Shown here one piece after another: positions 10,858-20,157 of a DNA stretch of 64,000 nt. Position 1 is the first letter of the stretch. Each line of letters opens with the position of its first letter. Below the pieces are notes generated by a model. That model had not been told where the DNA came from. It saw only the letters and a program-made list of their open reading frames with translations, and made no database searches. Where the stretch lies: the NCBI RefSeq assembly GCF_011044495.1, contig NZ_CP049143.1:1116001-1180000 (forward strand), written 5' to 3'. Both the position numbers and the translations under genes were made by a program. This DNA is from Roseimicrobium sp. ORNL1. Lineage in GTDB: Bacteria; Verrucomicrobiota; Verrucomicrobiia; Verrucomicrobiales; Verrucomicrobiaceae.

Positions 10858-13167
10858 ATGACCCACGCAGTTCTCAGCTTGTTGAAGGAAGGCCGCACGA
10901 AGATGCGGGTGCATCTCATCGGAGTGGCCGGCAGTGGCATGAGTGGGCTGGCCTCCCTGCTGCTGGAACTGGGGCACTCGGTGAGCGGCTCGGACCGGGT
11001 GAGCACGGTGGAGACGACTCGCTTGCAAAAGGCCGGACTCACCTTCCACTGCCCGCAGCATGACCGCGAGGTGGACGGCGCGGACATGGTCATCTACTCC
11101 AGCGCCGTGAAGCCGGGGAATCCGGCCTATGAGGCTGCGTACAAGCAGGGCATCCCCTTGGTGCGTCGCGCGGAGGCGCTCGCCGCCATCATGGCGCGCA
11201 AGGCAGGTGTGGTGGTGGCTGGCACGCATGGGAAGACGACCACCTCCTCGATGACGGCGCATGTGCTGCGCGTGGGTGGCATGAGACCCTCGCACTATGT
11301 GGGCGCGGAGATTCCGATTCTTGGTGCGAATGCCCATTGGGACGAGGAAGGCGAACTCTTCGTGGCGGAAGGCGATGAGAGCGATGGCACCCTGGTCAAT
11401 TTCCAGCCTCGCCATGCCATCATCCTGAACATCGAAGCCGAGCATCTCGATTTCTATGAAGACCTGGACGCCATCAAGGTGGTGTTCCGCCAGCTTCTGG
11501 AGAAGACGAGCGGCTTCAGCGTGTACTGCGCGGAGGACCCCGTGGCCACTGAGCTCTGTCAGGGGCGCAAGAACGGTGTGAGCTACGGCTGGAGCCGCAC
11601 CTGTGACTTCTCTGCGGAGATCATCGAGCTGCGCCCCACGCAGACGGAGTACGAAGTGTACGAGGGCGAGACCAAGCTCGGCACCGTGGTGCTCGGCATC
11701 CCCGGGAAACACAACGTGCTGAACTCGCTGGCTGCCCTGGCCATGGCTTCGCGCGCGGGTGTGCCCTTCGACCGCATCAAGCAGGCTCTGGAATCCTTCC
11801 GTGGCGCACGCCGTCGCTTTGAGTCGAAGTACGCCGGTACGAACTACCAGATCATCGACGACTACGGGCACCACCCCACCGAGATCAAAGCCACGCTTGC
11901 CACGGCGAAGGCTCTCAAGCCGAAGCGGCTCATCTGCCTCTTCCAGCCGCACCGCTACTCGCGCACGCAATTGCTCAAGAAGGAATTCGGCCAGGCCTTT
12001 GGCGACGTGGACATCCTCTGCGTGACGGATGTGTATGCCGCGAGTGAGAAGCCGCTGCCTGGCGTGAGCGGTGAAACCATCATCGAAGAGGTGAAGGCGC
12101 AGTCGCCCGTGGATTGCTACTCCACTCCGAAGCTCTTGCAGGCGCGCGATCTCATTGCAAGCAAGTTGCAGCCGGGCGATTTGCTCATCACCCTCGGTGC
12201 AGGGAACGTGCATGAAGTCGGTGGTTGCCTCGCGAAGGACCTCAAGGTGGCAGAGCAGATCATCGAGATCCTCAACCGCGAAGGCAGCGGTGTGGTGAAG
12301 CTGTATGAGCCGCTTTCCAGCCACACCACCATTCGCATCGGAGGTCCGGCGCAGTTCTGGATTCAACCGAGCACGATTGCTGGATTTGTGGAGGTCGTGA
12401 GATTCCTGCGCGCCGGTTCCATCCCGATCCGTGTAATCGGTCGTGGGTCGAATCTTCTGGTGCGTGATGGCGGCATCCGTGGCGCGGTGATTCATCCGTC
12501 CAAGGGCGAGTTCGATGAAGTGAAGGTGGAGGGAAATCGCATCATCGCCGGCGCGGGGGCTCGTCTGAAGAAGATTGCCAGCGCCGCCAAGGCTGCCGGG
12601 ATCGGCGGGTTCGAATGGATGGAAGGCATCCCTGGAAATCTTGGCGGTTCGCTGCGCATGAATGCGGGCGCCATGGGTTCACAGACCTTCGACCAGGTGG
12701 TGAGCGTGCGGTTCCTGGATGGCGGTGGCGAGATTCGCGAGAAGACGAAGGATGAAATCATCCACCACTACCGCAGCGTACCGGAACTGGATCAGCACTA
12801 TGCTGTGAGCGCGGTGCTGGAGGGGCGTCCGGCGGATGCTGCGGAGATCGATGCCAAGATGGAAGCCTCCCATACGAAGCGTCGTGAGAGCCAGCCCATC
12901 GGTGCGAGCGCGGGTTGCATCTTCAAGAATCCCGGACCCATCCCTGCCGGCAAGCTGGTGGATGAACTCGGCCTGAAGAAGACCGGACGTGGCGCTGCCT
13001 TCGTCTCAGAAGAGCATGGGAACTTCATCCTCAATGACGGTGGCGCGAGTGCGCGGGACGTCTTGGATCTCATCAATGACATCAAGCAGTCCGCCCTCAC
13101 GGAGCGTGGCATCATCCTTGAGACCGAAGTTCAGATCATCGGGGAAGAGGAGCCCTTGGGCCTGTAG
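10858..13167 (+). CDS. murC-murB: UDP-N-acetylmuramate--L-alanine ligase / UDP-N-acetylenolpyruvoylglucosamine reductase fusion
   Basis: This 769-residue protein joins two cytoplasmic peptidoglycan precursor enzymes. Residues about 17-465 are MurC, adding L-Ala to UDP-MurNAc: GVAGSGMSGLA (22-32), ATP-binding GTHGKTTT (122-129) and the DDYGHHPTEI segment of Mur ligases. Residues about 480-769 are MurB, the FAD/NADPH reductase that makes UDP-MurNAc: GRGSNLLVRDGG, EGIPGNLGGSLRMNAGA, then GASAGCIFKNP, which carries the catalytic-region residues. The fusion therefore covers consecutive steps. The ATG at 10858 is used; a second ATG at 10903, directly before the Rossmann segment, is possible. nadE starts 12 bases after the stop, suggesting one operon. 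Confidence 0.95.
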   Translation: MTHAVLSLLKEGRTKMRVHLIGVAGSGMSGLASLLLELGHSVSGSDRVSTVETTRLQKAGLTFHCPQHDREVDGADMVIYSSAVKPGNPAYEAAYKQGIPLVRRAEALAAIMARKAGVVVAGTHGKTTTSSMTAHVLRVGGMRPSHYVGAEIPILGANAHWDEEGELFVAEGDESDGTLVNFQPRHAIILNIEAEHLDFYEDLDAIKVVFRQLLEKTSGFSVYCAEDPVATELCQGRKNGVSYGWSRTCDFSAEIIELRPTQTEYEVYEGETKLGTVVLGIPGKHNVLNSLAALAMASRAGVPFDRIKQALESFRGARRRFESKYAGTNYQIIDDYGHHPTEIKATLATAKALKPKRLICLFQPHRYSRTQLLKKEFGQAFGDVDILCVTDVYAASEKPLPGVSGETIIEEVKAQSPVDCYSTPKLLQARDLIASKLQPGDLLITLGAGNVHEVGGCLAKDLKVAEQIIEILNREGSGVVKLYEPLSSHTTIRIGGPAQFWIQPSTIAGFVEVVRFLRAGSIPIRVIGRGSNLLVRDGGIRGAVIHPSKGEFDEVKVEGNRIIAGAGARLKKIASAAKAAGIGGFEWMEGIPGNLGGSLRMNAGAMGSQTFDQVVSVRFLDGGGEIREKTKDEIIHHYRSVPELDQHYAVSAVLEGRPADAAEIDAKMEASHTKRRESQPIGASAGCIFKNPGPIPAGKLVDELGLKKTGRGAAFVSEEHGNFILNDGGASARDVLDLINDIKQSALTERGIILETEVQIIGEEEPLGL

Positions 13168-13179
13168 CAGCCAGACGTC

Positions 13180-14817
13180 ATGAAGATTGCGCTCGCTCAG
13201 CTCAATACCATCGTCGGCGACTTCGCGGGTAACCAGGCCCTGGTGCTTGATGCCTACCGCAAGTCGGTGGCAGACGGAGCGAACCTCGTGCTCACGCCGG
13301 AACTGGTCATCACGGGTTATCCCCCGCGCGACCTCGTGCATCGCTCCCGCTTCGTGCCGGGGAACATCGAGACGCTGCATGCCATCGCTGCCGAAGTCGG
13401 CGAGGTGCCCATGGTCGTGGGATTCGTGGACATCAACAAGGGTGCCGGCAAGCATTTCCACAATGCCGCCGCTGTGCTGCAGCACGGCAAGGTGGTGCAC
13501 ATCGTGCACAAGTCCCTGCTGCCCACCTACGATGTCTTCGATGAAGACCGCTACTTCGAGCCGGCGCGGATCATTGCCCCGGTCGCGGTGAATGGCCAGC
13601 GACTGGGTATCACCATCTGCGAGGACATCTGGACGGACGAATACCTGCCACGTCCCCTCTATGACGTATCACCGCCCGAGAAGCTGGGCGAGCAGGGGAT
13701 TGACCTGCTGGTGAACATCAGCGCGTCCCCCTATGCACTGGGCAAGCCGCAGATCCGCGAGCGCATGCTCGGCGAACTCGCGCAGGAGCTGAAGGTCCCG
13801 ATTGTCTACTGCAACGCCGTTGGTGGAAATGACCAGTTGGTATTTGATGGCAACTCGCTGGTGATTGGCGCTGATGGCACGGTGATGGCCCATCTGAAGG
13901 CGTTCGAGTCAGATCTTCAGGTGGTGGAAGTGGGCTCGGGCGCAACGAATAGCGCTCAACGTGCAACCTCGACCTGTGATGCCGAAGAGCTGTATCGCGC
14001 ATTGGTGCTGGGCACGCGAGATTATGTGCACAAGTGCGGCTTCAAGTCGTGCGTGCTGGGCCTGAGCGGTGGCATCGACTCCGCCTTGGTGGCCGTGATT
14101 GCCGCCGATGCGCTGGGTGCTGAAAACGTGCTGGGCATGTCGCTGCCGAGCGAGTTCTCCTCGCAGGGTAGCAAGGACGATGCGCGTGACCTCGCGAAGC
14201 ATCTCGGCATTCGCTATGACACCGTGGCCATCCAGCCGGTGTTTGAAAGCATCAAGGGGCAGATGAGTAATATCTTCGCGGGCAAGCCGGAGGACATCAC
14301 GGAGGAGAACATGCAGAGCCGCATCCGTGGGCTCGTGCTCATGTCCCTGTCCAACAAGTTCGGCCACCTCCTACTCACCACTGGAAACAAGAGCGAGATG
14401 GCTGTGGGCTACTGCACCATCTATGGTGATATGTGCGGCGGTCTCTCCGTCATCAGCGACCTTCCCAAGACTCGCGTGTACGAAGTCTCACGCTGGATCA
14501 ATCGCGAGCGCGAGGTCATCCCTTGGCCTACCATCGAGAAGCCGCCGAGCGCGGAGCTTCGTCCGGACCAGAAGGATCAAGACACGCTCCCGGAGTACGA
14601 CATTCTGGATGGCATCCTCGAGCTCTTCGTGGAGCAGGGGAAGAGCGTGGGTGAAATCGTGGCTGCGGGCTACGATGAGGAAGTAGTGCGCTGGATCCTG
14701 CGTCGTGTGGAGCTCAATGAATGGAAGCGTCATCAGGCTGCACCGGGATTGAAAGTCACCAGCAAGGCCTTCGGCGTGGGGCGGAGGATGCCGATTGTGC
14801 AGAGGTTCCGGGAGTAG
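13180..14817 (+). CDS. nadE: Glutamine-dependent NAD(+) synthetase
   Basis: This 545-residue protein has both domains of the glutamine-using enzyme. Residues 1-270 are a nitrilase-type glutaminase with the triad Glu41 (TPELVITGYPPRD), Lys111 (VHKSLLP) and Cys147 (GITICEDIW). Residues about 280-545 are the synthetase domain with the ATP-binding SGGIDS (296-301) and TTGNKSEMAVGYCTIYGD. It converts deamido-NAD to NAD in the cytoplasm using ammonia released from glutamine. Its length matches the bacterial glutamine-dependent form. It lies 12 bases after murC-murB and its 3' end faces the convergent TPR-redoxin gene, with a pair of hairpin repeats between them. Confidence 0.96.
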   Translation: MKIALAQLNTIVGDFAGNQALVLDAYRKSVADGANLVLTPELVITGYPPRDLVHRSRFVPGNIETLHAIAAEVGEVPMVVGFVDINKGAGKHFHNAAAVLQHGKVVHIVHKSLLPTYDVFDEDRYFEPARIIAPVAVNGQRLGITICEDIWTDEYLPRPLYDVSPPEKLGEQGIDLLVNISASPYALGKPQIRERMLGELAQELKVPIVYCNAVGGNDQLVFDGNSLVIGADGTVMAHLKAFESDLQVVEVGSGATNSAQRATSTCDAEELYRALVLGTRDYVHKCGFKSCVLGLSGGIDSALVAVIAADALGAENVLGMSLPSEFSSQGSKDDARDLAKHLGIRYDTVAIQPVFESIKGQMSNIFAGKPEDITEENMQSRIRGLVLMSLSNKFGHLLLTTGNKSEMAVGYCTIYGDMCGGLSVISDLPKTRVYEVSRWINREREVIPWPTIEKPPSAELRPDQKDQDTLPEYDILDGILELFVEQGKSVGEIVAAGYDEEVVRWILRRVELNEWKRHQAAPGLKVTSKAFGVGRRMPIVQRFRE

Positions 14818-14824
14818 CTGCCGT

Positions 14825-14852
14825 CAAGGAGTGGGGACATTCCTGTCCCCAT
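14825..14852 (+). repeat. REP-like 28-base hairpin repeat, copy 1
   Basis: The 28 bases consist of a head ending in GGAG, one T, and a perfect stem-loop GGGGACA-TTCC-TGTCCCC (14833-14850). An identical copy lies at 63607-63634, and its exact reverse complement at 63895-63922. It sits eight bases after the nadE stop, between convergent genes, and may also help end transcription. Confidence 0.85.
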
Positions 14853-14900
14853 TGTGGCATGGCAGTCGCGATTGAATCTGTGTGACCTTGGAACACAAAA

Positions 14901-14928
14901 ATGGGGGCAAGAATGCCCCCACTCCTTG
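14901..14928 (-). repeat. REP-like 28-base hairpin repeat, copy 2 (inverted)
   Basis: Read on the minus strand this is the same 28-base element as copy 1, but the stem is GGGGGCA-TTCT-TGCCCCC. The A-T pair of copy 1 is replaced by a G-C pair on both arms, so the hairpin is kept. Copies 1 and 2 form an inverted pair around a 48-base spacer, like a REP doublet. Confidence 0.85.
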
Positions 14929-14955
14929 AAGTGCTGCAAGCCCGAAGGCAGTGGT

Positions 14956-17406
14956 CTACTCAAACTTCAACAACCTCTTCGCCTCACCCAGCAGGAACTT
15001 CGCATCCTGGAACGGCGTGTAGTTCACATCCAGCCAGCGGGTCTGGCCTTTGGCATCGATGAGGAAGGTGCCGTGCAAGGGCGTCTTCTCGAAGTCGTCG
15101 TAGCAGCGCCAGCCCTTGAAGGACTTCAGGTCAGCATCCGAGAGGAGCGTGAAGGGAGCGCCTGATTTCACATCGCAGGTGGCGGCGGTGGAGGTGAGTT
15201 CGGCGGGCGGTTCGCTGCCGATGGCTACGATCTCGATACCTTCTGCGGCGTAGTCCTTCGCAGCGGCCGTGAAGGCCTTGAGTTGCTGCATGCAGTGCTC
15301 GCAGGTGCCGCCGAGGTAGAAGATGACCACCACCGGCTTGCCCGCGTAATCCTTGAGCGAGACCTGTTTTCCCGAAGCTTCGGATAACGTGAACCCGGGC
15401 GAGGTCATGGGATGCCAGTGCAAGGGTCCCAGCGAATCCAGCGAGGGACGCACGCCGCTGTCCTTGCGCGGAGCCGTGGGCTGACGCCAGTTTTTGCCAA
15501 TGCCAAACTCAACTGCAAGGTCATCCAGCCGGCGGCTCATGGGCAGTGAGGCATCGAGCAGGGATGCTGTCTTGCGGGCGGTTGCGAACTGCTTCTTGGC
15601 ATCGTCCGTCTTACCACACTGCATCAGTGCATCGATGCGGATGGCGAGGCCCGGGGCGTCGTTTTGAAGTTGATTGGCCAGGGTGACAGCTTTGTCCTTG
15701 TTTCCAATCTTCAACTGGTAGCGCACGAGGCGTTCCTTCGGCGTGTCCTTGGCCTGGTCCAGCAGCTTTGTCACTTCCTCGGCTGGCTTCTTCTCCAGCA
15801 TGGCGACCAGCGCCTGAAGTTCGGCGATGGCATTCGTCACCGTGACGTTGGGCTTGGGCTTGTCGTCTTTTTTCTCATCCCACTTGGATGCGGTGTTTTT
15901 GTTTGTCTTGGGAGGCGCGCCTTTTTTGGCAGCCTCAGGAGTTGTGGAAGGGGGCGTCGGCTTGGATTGCTCGTCCGTCTTTGGCTTCTCCTTTGGTTCC
16001 ACCTTGTTGGAAGCTTGAGCAGGCGGAACGTCCTGTTTCACGGCTTCAAACTCTACGGCTTCCTTCTGGGCATTCGCAGCAACTTGAGGCTTGCCCTTGC
16101 TGGTATCGAGAGATGCAAGCGTTGTCGGCTCTTCCTTCTTCTTTTCGGGCGCGTTCGGTGTGGGTTTCGCTTTCTCCTCCTGCTTCGCCTTGAGTTTCTC
16201 CACCTCCGCGAGACGCTTCTGCACCCCCGCCTTGTCTCCTTTGAAGAATGCGGCGATCCCGAGCGCGCGCAAGCGGCTGGCTTCAAAACTGGGGTTCTGC
16301 GAGATGTCGAGATAGGCTGTGCCATCAAGAGCCAGCACGTCATCCCACTTCTCAAATTCAAGCAGGGTATCCAGCAGACGGTTGCGTCCAAAGGCGCTGC
16401 TGCTGCGGTTCTTCTCCAGCGTGTTCCACTCCGGATGGCGGGGGAGTTCCACCATGTTCTTCGCCAGGCCCTCGGACTTCTCTGCCTGGCCGAGTTGGTT
16501 GTAAGTGCGGATGAGCCACTCGGCGTTGTGCGCGTAGTTGTGAATCTGGTCCGGCAGCACGCGCGTGCGGATCATGTAGGCGTGGTCTACGCGATTGGCG
16601 GCTTCCTGCTGCCACGCGGCGTCTTCATTGCGGTTCGTTTTGCTGAAGGTGTGGCCGGGCATGTGCCACATGTGGGCGATGCCGGGTGAAGTCTGGCCGC
16701 ACAAAGCGGCGGACGCGAGGGCACGCGAGGGCTTGGTGTCATCCCACAAGTGGATGATGTAGTGGTGCGCCGGATGCATCGGCGCCTTCGCGAACACCTG
16801 CTGCAGGATCGCGTCCACGGACTCGCGGCTCACCATGGTGACACCTGCATCCTTCGCCTTCCAGATGGCCCAGGCGAGAAAGGCCTTCGCCTCGATGTCA
16901 TCCGGATTGTCATGGATGATGTCCTCCAGGTCCTTGATGAAGGTGGTGTGGCGCGACTTCTTGTCCTTCTCCAGGTCGGCATAGAAGGTCTGGAGCGCGG
17001 TGATCCAGGACTGCTCCCGCTTGGAGGCCTTGTCCTTGCGCTTCATGGCTTCCTTGATGAAGCCCGCCGCGCGCTTCTCATTGTTCACGTTCGCCATCGC
17101 ACAGCCCCAGTAGGCAATGGCGCAGTCAGGATCGAGCGTAAGCGCCTGGCGGAAAGAACGCTCCGCCTCGTAGTACCAGAACCCATGAATCTGGCCCACG
17201 CCTTGATCGATGAATTGCTGGGCCAGGGTGCTCTTCGTCGTGGCCGGGAAGCTCACCTTGCCACAGCCCTCAATCAGCACCGCAGCCTGGCGCGGACCTT
17301 CATTGAAGGTCTCGCCATGCACCGAGTGCCCGGGCAGGGGATCGGCGGCGTGAAGGGTGAATGATGCCATCCCCGAAACGAGGAGGGCAAAGACGTGGAT
17401 GCGCAT
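14956..17406 (-). CDS. Exported TPR-like protein with C-terminal thioredoxin-like (AhpC/TSA) domain
   Basis: This 816-residue protein has a signal peptide ending around TLHAAD, so it is periplasmic. Residues about 50-390 form a helical TPR-like region (FDQG-type opening ALTLDPDCAIAYWGCAMAN, followed by His-rich HPAHHYIIHLWDD). Residues about 395-545 are low-complexity, rich in Lys, Pro, Ala and Thr. A second helical stretch follows, and the C-terminus (about 650-816) is a redoxin domain with the active-site motif Cys702-Glu-His-Cys705. A thiol-disulfide or peroxide-reducing activity is inferred from the CxxC. The partner is unknown. It is convergent with nadE, and the glycogen synthase gene is upstream in the same direction. 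Confidence 0.8.
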   Translation of the reverse strand: MRIHVFALLVSGMASFTLHAADPLPGHSVHGETFNEGPRQAAVLIEGCGKVSFPATTKSTLAQQFIDQGVGQIHGFWYYEAERSFRQALTLDPDCAIAYWGCAMANVNNEKRAAGFIKEAMKRKDKASKREQSWITALQTFYADLEKDKKSRHTTFIKDLEDIIHDNPDDIEAKAFLAWAIWKAKDAGVTMVSRESVDAILQQVFAKAPMHPAHHYIIHLWDDTKPSRALASAALCGQTSPGIAHMWHMPGHTFSKTNRNEDAAWQQEAANRVDHAYMIRTRVLPDQIHNYAHNAEWLIRTYNQLGQAEKSEGLAKNMVELPRHPEWNTLEKNRSSSAFGRNRLLDTLLEFEKWDDVLALDGTAYLDISQNPSFEASRLRALGIAAFFKGDKAGVQKRLAEVEKLKAKQEEKAKPTPNAPEKKKEEPTTLASLDTSKGKPQVAANAQKEAVEFEAVKQDVPPAQASNKVEPKEKPKTDEQSKPTPPSTTPEAAKKGAPPKTNKNTASKWDEKKDDKPKPNVTVTNAIAELQALVAMLEKKPAEEVTKLLDQAKDTPKERLVRYQLKIGNKDKAVTLANQLQNDAPGLAIRIDALMQCGKTDDAKKQFATARKTASLLDASLPMSRRLDDLAVEFGIGKNWRQPTAPRKDSGVRPSLDSLGPLHWHPMTSPGFTLSEASGKQVSLKDYAGKPVVVIFYLGGTCEHCMQQLKAFTAAAKDYAAEGIEIVAIGSEPPAELTSTAATCDVKSGAPFTLLSDADLKSFKGWRCYDDFEKTPLHGTFLIDAKGQTRWLDVNYTPFQDAKFLLGEAKRLLKFE

Positions 17407-17453
17407 GGGAAGGGTAACGTGCGGGCGGCAGGGATGTTGCGACCCGCGCCAGT

Positions 17454-18662
17454 TTACCTCTTCACCAGTGACTCGTACAGTTCATGCGTCTTCTCCGCGA
17501 TGGCGCGCCACGAGAAGTGCTGCTCGGCGCGTTCACGGCCGGCCTTGGCCATGCGGGTGCGCAGGGGCTCGTCGGCCATCAGGCGGTTAATGCCTTCTGC
17601 AAGATCGTGGCTGTATTGCTCTGGGTGTGAGGCCTCATAGGGGCTTTCCGATTGCTGAAGCAAGGGCACCAGCAGGCCGGTTTCGCCGGGCAAGACTACC
17701 TCTTTGATGCCACCCACGGCGCTGGCGACCACGGCAGTTTCACAGGCCATGGCCTCCAAATTGATGATGCCAAAGGGTTCGTAGATGGACGGGCAGCAGA
17801 AGACTTCCGCGTGCGAGTACAGGGCGATCTTCTCCTCCACCGGGAGCATGGCCTGAATCCACACAATGCCGTCACGGGTCTTCTGGGCTTCGGCCACAGC
17901 CTGTTGCATTTCCACCGCGATCTCGGGGGTGTCCGGCGCGCCGGCGCAGAGCACCACCTGATAGCCGGGGTCCATGTGCTTGATGGCGCGCACGAGGTGC
18001 ACGATGCCCTTTTGCCGGGCGATGCGTCCCACGAAGAGCACGAACGGCTTGTTCGGGTCCACTCCATGCTTCTGCAGCACTTCCGGGGCATGCACCTTCT
18101 TGTATTCCTCAGGGTCGATGCCGTTGTGGATGACGTGAATCTTCTTCGGGTCGGCGTGGAAGAAGCGCAGCACATCAACCTTGGTCTCCTGAGATACTGC
18201 GACAATGGCGTCTGCCATTTCAATCGCCGTCTTCTCTACCCAGCAGCTGAAGTCATAACCACCGCCGAGCTGCTCGCGCTTCCACGGGCGCAGCGGTTCC
18301 AGGGAGTGCACCGTGAGCACCATGGGAATGCCGTAGTTCAGCTTCGCGAGGATGCCACCGAGGTGGGAATACCATGTGTGCAGGTGCACCACATCAGCGT
18401 CGATGTTGGTGGTGTTGAAGCTCAAGCCACGCTGCACCGCCGCGAAGACGCTGGCGAGCGGCTTGGGGCAGGTCCAGAGATCCGTGTTCAGCCCGTAGCC
18501 TGTGACCTTGAGGTGGCCGTTGAGCATCTCATTCTGATCGCCGAAGCAGCGCACATCCACATCGCAGAGGCGGGAGAGTTCCTTCGTGAGGTACTGGACA
18601 TGGATGCCGGCGCCACCGTAGATGTTTGGTGGATACTCGTTGGTCAGGAAAAGGGCTTTCAT
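17454..18662 (-). CDS. glgA: Glycogen synthase, GT4 (actinobacterial) type
   Basis: The 402-residue protein is a GT-B glycosyltransferase of family 4. It begins KALFLTNEYPPNIYGGAGIH, with the glycine-rich acceptor/donor loop, has HTWYSHLGG and the donor-binding core SIYEPFGIINLEAMAC, with the E-x7-E pair typical of GT4 retaining enzymes. The YGGAGIHV and PLRPWKREQLGGGY segments match the short ADP/UDP-glucose glycogen synthase branch found in actinobacteria and in other phyla, rather than the about 480-residue GT5 GlgA. It probably elongates alpha-1,4-glucan, or makes maltose-1-phosphate as GlgM does; the two cannot be told apart by eye. It stands alone, with no other glg gene in the window. 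Confidence 0.85.
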   Translation of the reverse strand: MKALFLTNEYPPNIYGGAGIHVQYLTKELSRLCDVDVRCFGDQNEMLNGHLKVTGYGLNTDLWTCPKPLASVFAAVQRGLSFNTTNIDADVVHLHTWYSHLGGILAKLNYGIPMVLTVHSLEPLRPWKREQLGGGYDFSCWVEKTAIEMADAIVAVSQETKVDVLRFFHADPKKIHVIHNGIDPEEYKKVHAPEVLQKHGVDPNKPFVLFVGRIARQKGIVHLVRAIKHMDPGYQVVLCAGAPDTPEIAVEMQQAVAEAQKTRDGIVWIQAMLPVEEKIALYSHAEVFCCPSIYEPFGIINLEAMACETAVVASAVGGIKEVVLPGETGLLVPLLQQSESPYEASHPEQYSHDLAEGINRLMADEPLRTRMAKAGRERAEQHFSWRAIAEKTHELYESLVKR

Positions 18663-18756
18663 GGGAAATGGATTCAGGCGTTGGAAAATAGAAAGACTCG
18701 GGCCGTGTCGATGAGGGAATTGTAACAGATGAGTCGCGTCGGCGTCGGCATCAGAA

Positions 18757-20157
18757 TCAGAGAGTCACGGATTCATGCAGCTTTGCGACACGCACCTTGC
18801 CGGAGGTGTGCTTCGGCGCCAGAGCCGCGCGGAAGGCTTCGCTGCGCTCAGGCTCACCATGGACGAGGAAGACTTCCTTTTTCGATCCGCCCACACGTGA
18901 GAACCAGTCCAGCAGTTTACTGTGGTCTGCGTGGCCTGAGTAGGAGTCCAGGATTTCGATGCGTGCGTTCACCACAAATTCATCGCCGAGGATGTTCACC
19001 TTGCGTGCGCCGTTGCGCAGCTTCCATCCCAGGGTGTGCTCGGCACAGTACCCCACGAAGAGGACGGTGGTGGTGGCCTCGCCCACATGGTTCCGCAGGT
19101 GGTGCAGGATGCGTCCGCTTTCGCACATGCCGCTCGCCGCGATGATGATGGCTGGCTCCTTCAGGTCATTGAGCTGGCGCGACTCGTTCGCCTCACGAAT
19201 GAAACGCAAGCCCTCAAAGCCAAACGGGTTCCGCTTTTCAAACAGGAACTGATACACCTCTTGATTGAAGCATTCCGGATGCAGTCGGAAAATCTCCGTG
19301 GCGCTGACGGCAAGAGGGCTGTCCACGAAGATGGGGATGGGTGGGAAGCAGTTGCTGTCGCGCAGTTTGTTGAGCGAATACAGCAGCTGCTGGGTGCGTT
19401 CCACCGCGAAGGAGGGGATGAGGATCTTGCCGTTGCGTTCGAGCGTGGCGTTGATGATCTCGCAGAGGTGATCGTCGCTGGCATTCTCCAGCTCATGCTC
19501 GCGCCCGCCATAGGTGCTTTCCATGATCACGTAGTCGATGCCTTCGCTCGGCTCTGGGGGATTGAGCAGGTCACTCTTGGGGCGGCCTACATCACCGGAG
19601 AAGAGCAGTCGTGATTTCTTTCCGGTCTCGCGGTCATCGATGTCCAGAATCACCTGTGCCGCGCCGAGGATGTGCCCGGCATCAATGAAGGTGAACTTCA
19701 CCCCATCTGCCACCAGCATGGGGCGGTTGTAGTTGAGCGTCACGAACTGCCGCAGGCACTTCTCCGCGTCCATGCGGTTGTAGGCGGGTTCCAACAGCGG
19801 CAGTCCCTGTTTCGCGCGCTTCTTATTGAGCCACTGCACATCACTTTCCTGGATGTGCGCCGAGTCCGGCAGCATTACGCTGCACAGGTCACGTGTGGCA
19901 TCCGTGGCATAGATATTTCCTTCGTAGCCCTGTTTCACCAGGTTGGGAAGATTCCCGCTGTGGTCGATGTGAGCGTGCGAAAGAACTACCGCATCGAGTT
20001 CCTTGGGGTCAAAAGGGAAATGCCGGTTGCGCTCGAAGGCATCGCCGCGATGTCCCTGATACAGGCCACAATCCAAGAGGATGCGCTGGCCATTGACCTC
20101 AAGAAGATGCTGTGAGCCCGTGGTGGTTTCCGCGGCGCCGTGGAAGGTGATTTTCAT
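18757..20157 (-). CDS. Metallo-beta-lactamase fold protein of the beta-CASP nuclease group
   Basis: The 466-residue protein has the metal-binding SHAHIDH (60-66), AGHILGAAQ, SGDVGRPKS and a beta-CASP region with FVDSPLAV, IIAASGMCESGRILHHL and SGHADHSKL. These are the hallmarks of bacterial and archaeal RNA-processing metallo-nucleases related to CPSF-73 (the YSH1/RNase J superfamily). It is cytoplasmic and likely an RNA endo- or 5' exonuclease. Its length is usual for the stand-alone group without KH domains. Its start codon overlaps the stop of the upstream membrane-protein gene (ATGA), so the genes from 21133 to 18757 read as one operon. Confidence 0.9.
   Translation of the reverse strand: MKITFHGAAETTTGSQHLLEVNGQRILLDCGLYQGHRGDAFERNRHFPFDPKELDAVVLSHAHIDHSGNLPNLVKQGYEGNIYATDATRDLCSVMLPDSAHIQESDVQWLNKKRAKQGLPLLEPAYNRMDAEKCLRQFVTLNYNRPMLVADGVKFTFIDAGHILGAAQVILDIDDRETGKKSRLLFSGDVGRPKSDLLNPPEPSEGIDYVIMESTYGGREHELENASDDHLCEIINATLERNGKILIPSFAVERTQQLLYSLNKLRDSNCFPPIPIFVDSPLAVSATEIFRLHPECFNQEVYQFLFEKRNPFGFEGLRFIREANESRQLNDLKEPAIIIAASGMCESGRILHHLRNHVGEATTTVLFVGYCAEHTLGWKLRNGARKVNILGDEFVVNARIEILDSYSGHADHSKLLDWFSRVGGSKKEVFLVHGEPERSEAFRAALAPKHTSGKVRVAKLHESVTL

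Noticed and set aside
10678-12495. Open frame of 605 codons on the minus strand
   Set aside because: It is antisense to the MurC domain and has no recognisable motif.
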